In this document: positions 60,694-64,000 of the stretch, in pieces
Numbering within the stretch: position 1 is the first letter of the stretch
How the letters are laid out: each line of letters starts with the position of its first letter
DNA from: Pedobacter sp. PAMC26386
GTDB taxonomy: Bacteria > Bacteroidota > Bacteroidia > Sphingobacteriales > Sphingobacteriaceae
Direction of reading: 5' to 3'
Assembly: GCA_014302835.1 (NCBI GenBank)
Contig: CP060294.1
Location: 3,683,067-3,747,066, forward strand
DNA length: 64,000 bases
The notes under the pieces: generated by a model
What the model saw: the letters and a program-made list of their open reading frames with translations, nothing else
The model's database searches: none
Told to the model about the DNA's origin: nothing
Program-made: the position numbers and the translations under genes

Positions 60694-62177
60694 ATGAAGA
60701 TTAAAATTACTGCACGTAAAGTTATTTGGGCTGGTCTTTGGGTATTGTTACTCCTAGTGCTAAGGCCAGTTTCTTTTCTAATCTATGTTTATGCAAAAGA
60801 CCAAAAGACTTTAAGAAAAGAAAATATGGGCATCATTCAGGATGCGAGCAATCTAAATCAGGTAAAGGTTGACACTATTGTTAAAGTACTTAAAGATCCA
60901 AAAGAAGCCATTATACAAATCAGGGACTTAATTAAAAAGGCCGGTGAGCAAGGAAAGTCTATTTCAACTGCTGGTGCACAACATACAATGGGAGGGCATT
61001 CTATCTGTAAACATGGGATAGTTCTGAATATGAAGACCTTCAATTACATGAAAGTCGATACCATCAGAAATTTATTACTCGTTGGTGCTGGTGCATTATG
61101 GGCTGAAGTTATTCCTTACTTGGAGCAGTATAATAAATCTGTTAGGGTTATGCAGTCAAATAATTCTTTTTCAGTCGGTGGATCAATAAGTGTAAATTAT
61201 CATGGATGGCAGGCCAATTCGCCCCCTATAGCATCAACAGTAGAATCTTTTAGATTAATAAATCCATCCGGAGAGATTCTGAATTGTAGCAGAATTGAAA
61301 ACTCAGAATTATTTTCACTTGCGCTCGGTGGATATGGTCTTTTTGGAGTAATAATGGATTTGCAATTAAAAATAACCGATAACAAGACTTATATATCAAA
61401 ACAGTACATAATTAAGAGTAAAGATTATTTTAGTGAGTTTAAAAAACACCTTAAAAGTGGTGGAGGTTTCGAAATGGCTTATGGCAGAATTAATGTAAAT
61501 CATGATCATTTCATGGAAGAAGCAATTCTTTCTACTTATGTATTGAAAACAGATATGACAAAAAAAAACTTGAGTAAAAATACCTATCCAGCTTTTAGAC
61601 GTACATTATTCAGAGCCTCTGTAAATAGTGATTATGGGAAAAACTTACGTTGGTCTATTGAAAAAATGGCTGTGGGTGTTGTTAACGGCAGAGAATTTCC
61701 CAGAAATAAATTATTTGGAGAAGGGGGTAGAAGTCTTTCAAAATACAGATCCAGATTATACAGATATTTTACATGAATATTTTGTCCCCGGAGACTCACT
61801 GGCACATTTTATCACGGCGGTTCAAAAGATCATACCGCAATATGATGTTGATTTGTTAAATATCACTGTGAGAAATGTAATGACTGATAACGACACCTTC
61901 CTATGTTACGCTAAAGGGGAGATGTTTGGCCTGGTAATGCTCTTCAATCAAAGAAAGAACAAGAGTGCAGAGGTTGAAATGGAAGCATTAACTCAAAATT
62001 TGATTAGTACAGTGATCCGCTTTAAAGGAACTTACTATTTACCTTACAGGTTACATGCAACAAAGGATTTGATGTATAGTGCGTATCCAAATGCAAGAGC
62101 TTTTTTTTAAATTTAAAACAAAATACGACCCCCTATTGGTATTCCGTAATCAGTTTTACGAAAAATATAAACCATAG
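60694..62177 (+). pseudogene. FAD-binding oxidoreductase, two homopolymer frameshifts
   Basis: A D-arabinono-lactone-oxidase-like FAD enzyme of the VAO superfamily, about 490 aa if restored. N-terminal membrane anchor (WAGLWVLLLLVLRPVSFLIYVY), then the FAD domain with STAGAQHTMGGHS (91-103) and SFSVGGSISVNYHG. The frame breaks at a G5 run (61723-61727), where four G would keep it open, giving an apparent stop at 61776. It continues to 62110 and breaks again at a T8 run (62101-62108). With seven T it would read on through KTKYDPLLVFRNQFYEKYKP to a stop at 62177, the family's normal C-terminus. Recent decay, phase variation or sequencing error are all possible. Confidence 0.85.
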
Positions 62178-62342
62178 TTATTAAGCTCTGCCCTACAGCC
62201 ATGTCCAAAGATGTCCACTTTACCATAATGGTAAACCAGACTTTGAATTATTTAGATTTTCACCCCCTTTTAATTAGAATTTCATCCTCTCGGATAATTT
62301 TGATGCAGGTAATTTGCCATACCAAACTTATATCAAAGAATT

Positions 62343-63458
62343 ATGAAAAACTTAAGCTATTTAGCAGCCCTCACACTGGCGATCTGTTTTACCAGTTGTA
62401 AAAAAGAGAGCCCAACTGGGAAAGTAACTCCCGCCATGATCACCAAAACACAAGCTGCCGGGGACACTGCAATCTTCTCAAGAAACCTAGTTTTCAGCAT
62501 TACCGGGCTAACTAAAATCGGAGCCGATCTGACCGGAGTAAACCAGGGACAAGTACAAAGGCTAATTAGCAATACTGCATATGCCGCGCTGACAAAAACC
62601 ACAAACACAACTACTGTCGGAAGTCAGGGTACAGAACTCAAATCCATTGCTTTACAATGGGCAATTTCACCAGGGCGTGATACCGCTGCCAAATACCTCG
62701 ACAAGGCAAAAACAAATCTGCTAGCCTGGGCAGCCGTAAACACCCCCTCCAGCAGCACCCCTACCGAGGCCGCCTTTATAGAGATTTTTGAAGCCTACTC
62801 CATAGTCAGAGCAAACATCCCAGCGGTAAACAAAACAACTATTGATGCCTGGCTGAAAAAGACTGCAACCTATTACATCACTAATGCAGCTAATTATACC
62901 AACAGAAAAAACAACTGGGAAACAATCAGACTGAATCTCCTATATGACATTGGCTATATCCTGAATGATGCAACCATCCTCAACCATGTCAGAAATGCCT
63001 ACAATACCCAATTAAACGTAAACTTATTTGCCGGAGGAAAAACCGAGGACTACGTCAATAGAGATGCCTTCGCCTACCATGCCTATAACCTCTATTTTTA
63101 CGCAAGAATACTCAGAGCCGTTTCCTTATATGAAGGCCAGACAGCCGGAAATAATCTCCTGAACAAAGCCAACAACATCAACATCACCATTCCAAACACC
63201 ATCACTTTTTGGGAACCCTACATGCTAGACCCAGCAAACAATATTCACCTTGAATTTGTAAACACCGGCTATGCACCAGACAAATCACGTTCAGATTACA
63301 ACAAGCCCTATAACCCGTCAAGTACAGTATATGTCTTAGACCAACTTGTCTATAGTTTCCCTGAAGTAGTCAATTACGAAGAAATCATCGTTGGCTCAAA
63401 CACAACCAGATTCAGAAACTTAGAATACTATCTGAACACACTTGAATACAATCTATAG
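62343..63458 (+). CDS. Alginate-lyase-domain lipoprotein
   Basis: 371 aa lipoprotein resembling the alginate lyase (PF05426) alpha-barrel fold. Lipobox FTSC with acylated Cys19. The helical barrel shows NRKNNWETIRLNLLYDIGYIL, matching the family's N-N-W/H segment, and VNRDAFAYHAYNLYFYARIL, where the substrate His and Tyr usually sit. Activity on alginate is not certain, since related proteins of the fold cut other uronates. No SusCD pair or other polysaccharide genes are next to it within the window. Confidence 0.78.
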   Translation: MKNLSYLAALTLAICFTSCKKESPTGKVTPAMITKTQAAGDTAIFSRNLVFSITGLTKIGADLTGVNQGQVQRLISNTAYAALTKTTNTTTVGSQGTELKSIALQWAISPGRDTAAKYLDKAKTNLLAWAAVNTPSSSTPTEAAFIEIFEAYSIVRANIPAVNKTTIDAWLKKTATYYITNAANYTNRKNNWETIRLNLLYDIGYILNDATILNHVRNAYNTQLNVNLFAGGKTEDYVNRDAFAYHAYNLYFYARILRAVSLYEGQTAGNNLLNKANNINITIPNTITFWEPYMLDPANNIHLEFVNTGYAPDKSRSDYNKPYNPSSTVYVLDQLVYSFPEVVNYEEIIVGSNTTRFRNLEYYLNTLEYNL

Positions 63459-63644
63459 AAAGAAAAAAAAATCAATAGCACAATTAATTCAGACAGTCGG
63501 TGGGCAGGCAAATCTCAATCAGTTTTTAAATCAACCAGGTTAGAAGAGCAGGACGCAGGAAGTTATATATTAAAGTGAATATCGAATCGGTACTTCCTTA
63601 AAGAACACGCTACCTACACCATCCCATACATTCCTGGAGAAATT

Positions 63645-63729
63645 AAAATAAAAAAGCAACAACTGTATTTCAGGCCTTATTCATTCTTCATGAATACCAT
63701 CCGAAATACAGTTGTTGCTTTTTTATTTT
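63645..63729. terminator. Long perfect hairpin terminator, bidirectional
   Basis: Perfect 27-base arms (63645-63671 and 63703-63729), containing GCAACAACTGTATTTC, flanked by A6/T6 tracts, around a 31-base loop with an inner ATTCAT/ATGAAT pairing. It serves the convergent lyase and murI genes. Bases 63459-63644 before it hold no gene. Confidence 0.87.
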
Positions 63730-63752
63730 TTCGAGGAGAAACACTTTCTCCC

Positions 63753-64000
63753 TTACAATCTAACCTGCTCCGAAACCACTTTTTTCGAAAAGAAGATAGA
63801 AGCATGCGCATCAAACACTTCATGATCACCCGAAGTATAAAACCTCATCTCCCCATCCTTCGCCAACAAGCTTTCTATCTCACTATGCCTTTTCATATAG
63901 TCAACCAGACTACGTGCCACAATATCTCCCTGTGCTACAAGAGCTATTCCCTCCGGCAAATATCCCTTGATCTTAGGCACTAACAACGGATAATGTGTAC
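63753..64000 (-). CDS. murI: Glutamate racemase, C-terminal part
   Basis: Partial: the last 82 or so residues, cut by the right edge. The reading frame from the window edge begins THYPLL, matching the MurI motif (G)CTHYPLL whose Cys lies just outside; GIALVAQGDIVARSL and TSGDHEVF follow. MurI converts L- to D-glutamate for peptidoglycan. The gene extends to the right of the window, and its start is not seen. Confidence 0.85.
   Translation of the reverse strand, partial: THYPLLVPKIKGYLPEGIALVAQGDIVARSLVDYMKRHSEIESLLAKDGEMRFYTSGDHEVFDAHASIFFSKKVVSEQVRL

Overview
The window is an AT-rich stretch of chromosome from a member of the Bacteroidota, most likely Sphingobacteriaceae (Pedobacter or a close relative). 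Three things point there. Promoters are of the Bacteroidota type (TTG, about 19-20 bases, then TAnnTTTG). The gene order bamD-rpoZ-coaBC-DUF4835-recN is typical of the phylum. The families present also fit: carboxypeptidase-regulatory-domain surface proteins, an OMP_b-brl_3 barrel, a BBP2 porin paired with amtB, a FucP-type transporter and a long amidophosphoribosyltransferase. The genus is an inference; no search was run.

Layout. 1-5171: an rRNA operon on the minus strand (16S, tRNA-Ile, tRNA-Ala, 23S cut by the left edge) with two tandem promoters. 5172-7867: non-coding DNA with nested inverted repeats and a complete IS3-family element (5720-7282) with 26-base terminal repeats and a TAC target duplication. 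7868-16237: outer membrane assembly, RNA polymerase omega, coenzyme A synthesis, a BlaI/BlaR1-like regulatory pair with two palindromic operators, recN and fabI. 16323-31764: surface and hypothetical proteins, a PA0069-type radical SAM protein, ClpC, a Crp/Fnr regulator, a TonB-C protein, EttA, a large outer membrane barrel and a DEAD-box helicase with a DUF1456 protein. 31997-36031: a GH15 hydrolase facing a fused trehalose-6-phosphate synthase/phosphatase, probably a trehalose turnover pair. 36239-41568: a DUF458 protein, an amtB-porin-hypothetical operon, an SRPBCC protein and a TIGR01212 radical SAM protein. 41680-50682: transport genes, comprising an APC permease, a membrane pyrophosphatase, two tandemly duplicated permeases and MarC. 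50761-56756: a tightly packed minus-strand operon (FucP-like transporter, dCMP deaminase, guaA, a type I periplasmic-binding-fold lipoprotein, an RsmB-like RNA methyltransferase). 56972-64000: LysE, a periplasmic thioredoxin, a purF-like gene, an FAD oxidoreductase broken by two homopolymer frameshifts, an alginate-lyase-like lipoprotein and the C-terminus of glutamate racemase.

Most of the window is housekeeping. I found no defence island, prophage, CRISPR array or biosynthetic cluster. The points most worth a second look are the BlaI-type double operator, the exact tandem duplication of the permease with its leader and terminator, three very long perfect hairpins (28-31 base pairs or close to it) used as intergenic terminators, a 22-base direct repeat upstream of a surface-protein gene, several starts 3-4 bases behind a promoter -7 element (leaderless mRNAs), the doubly frameshifted oxidoreductase and the GH15/OtsAB pairing.
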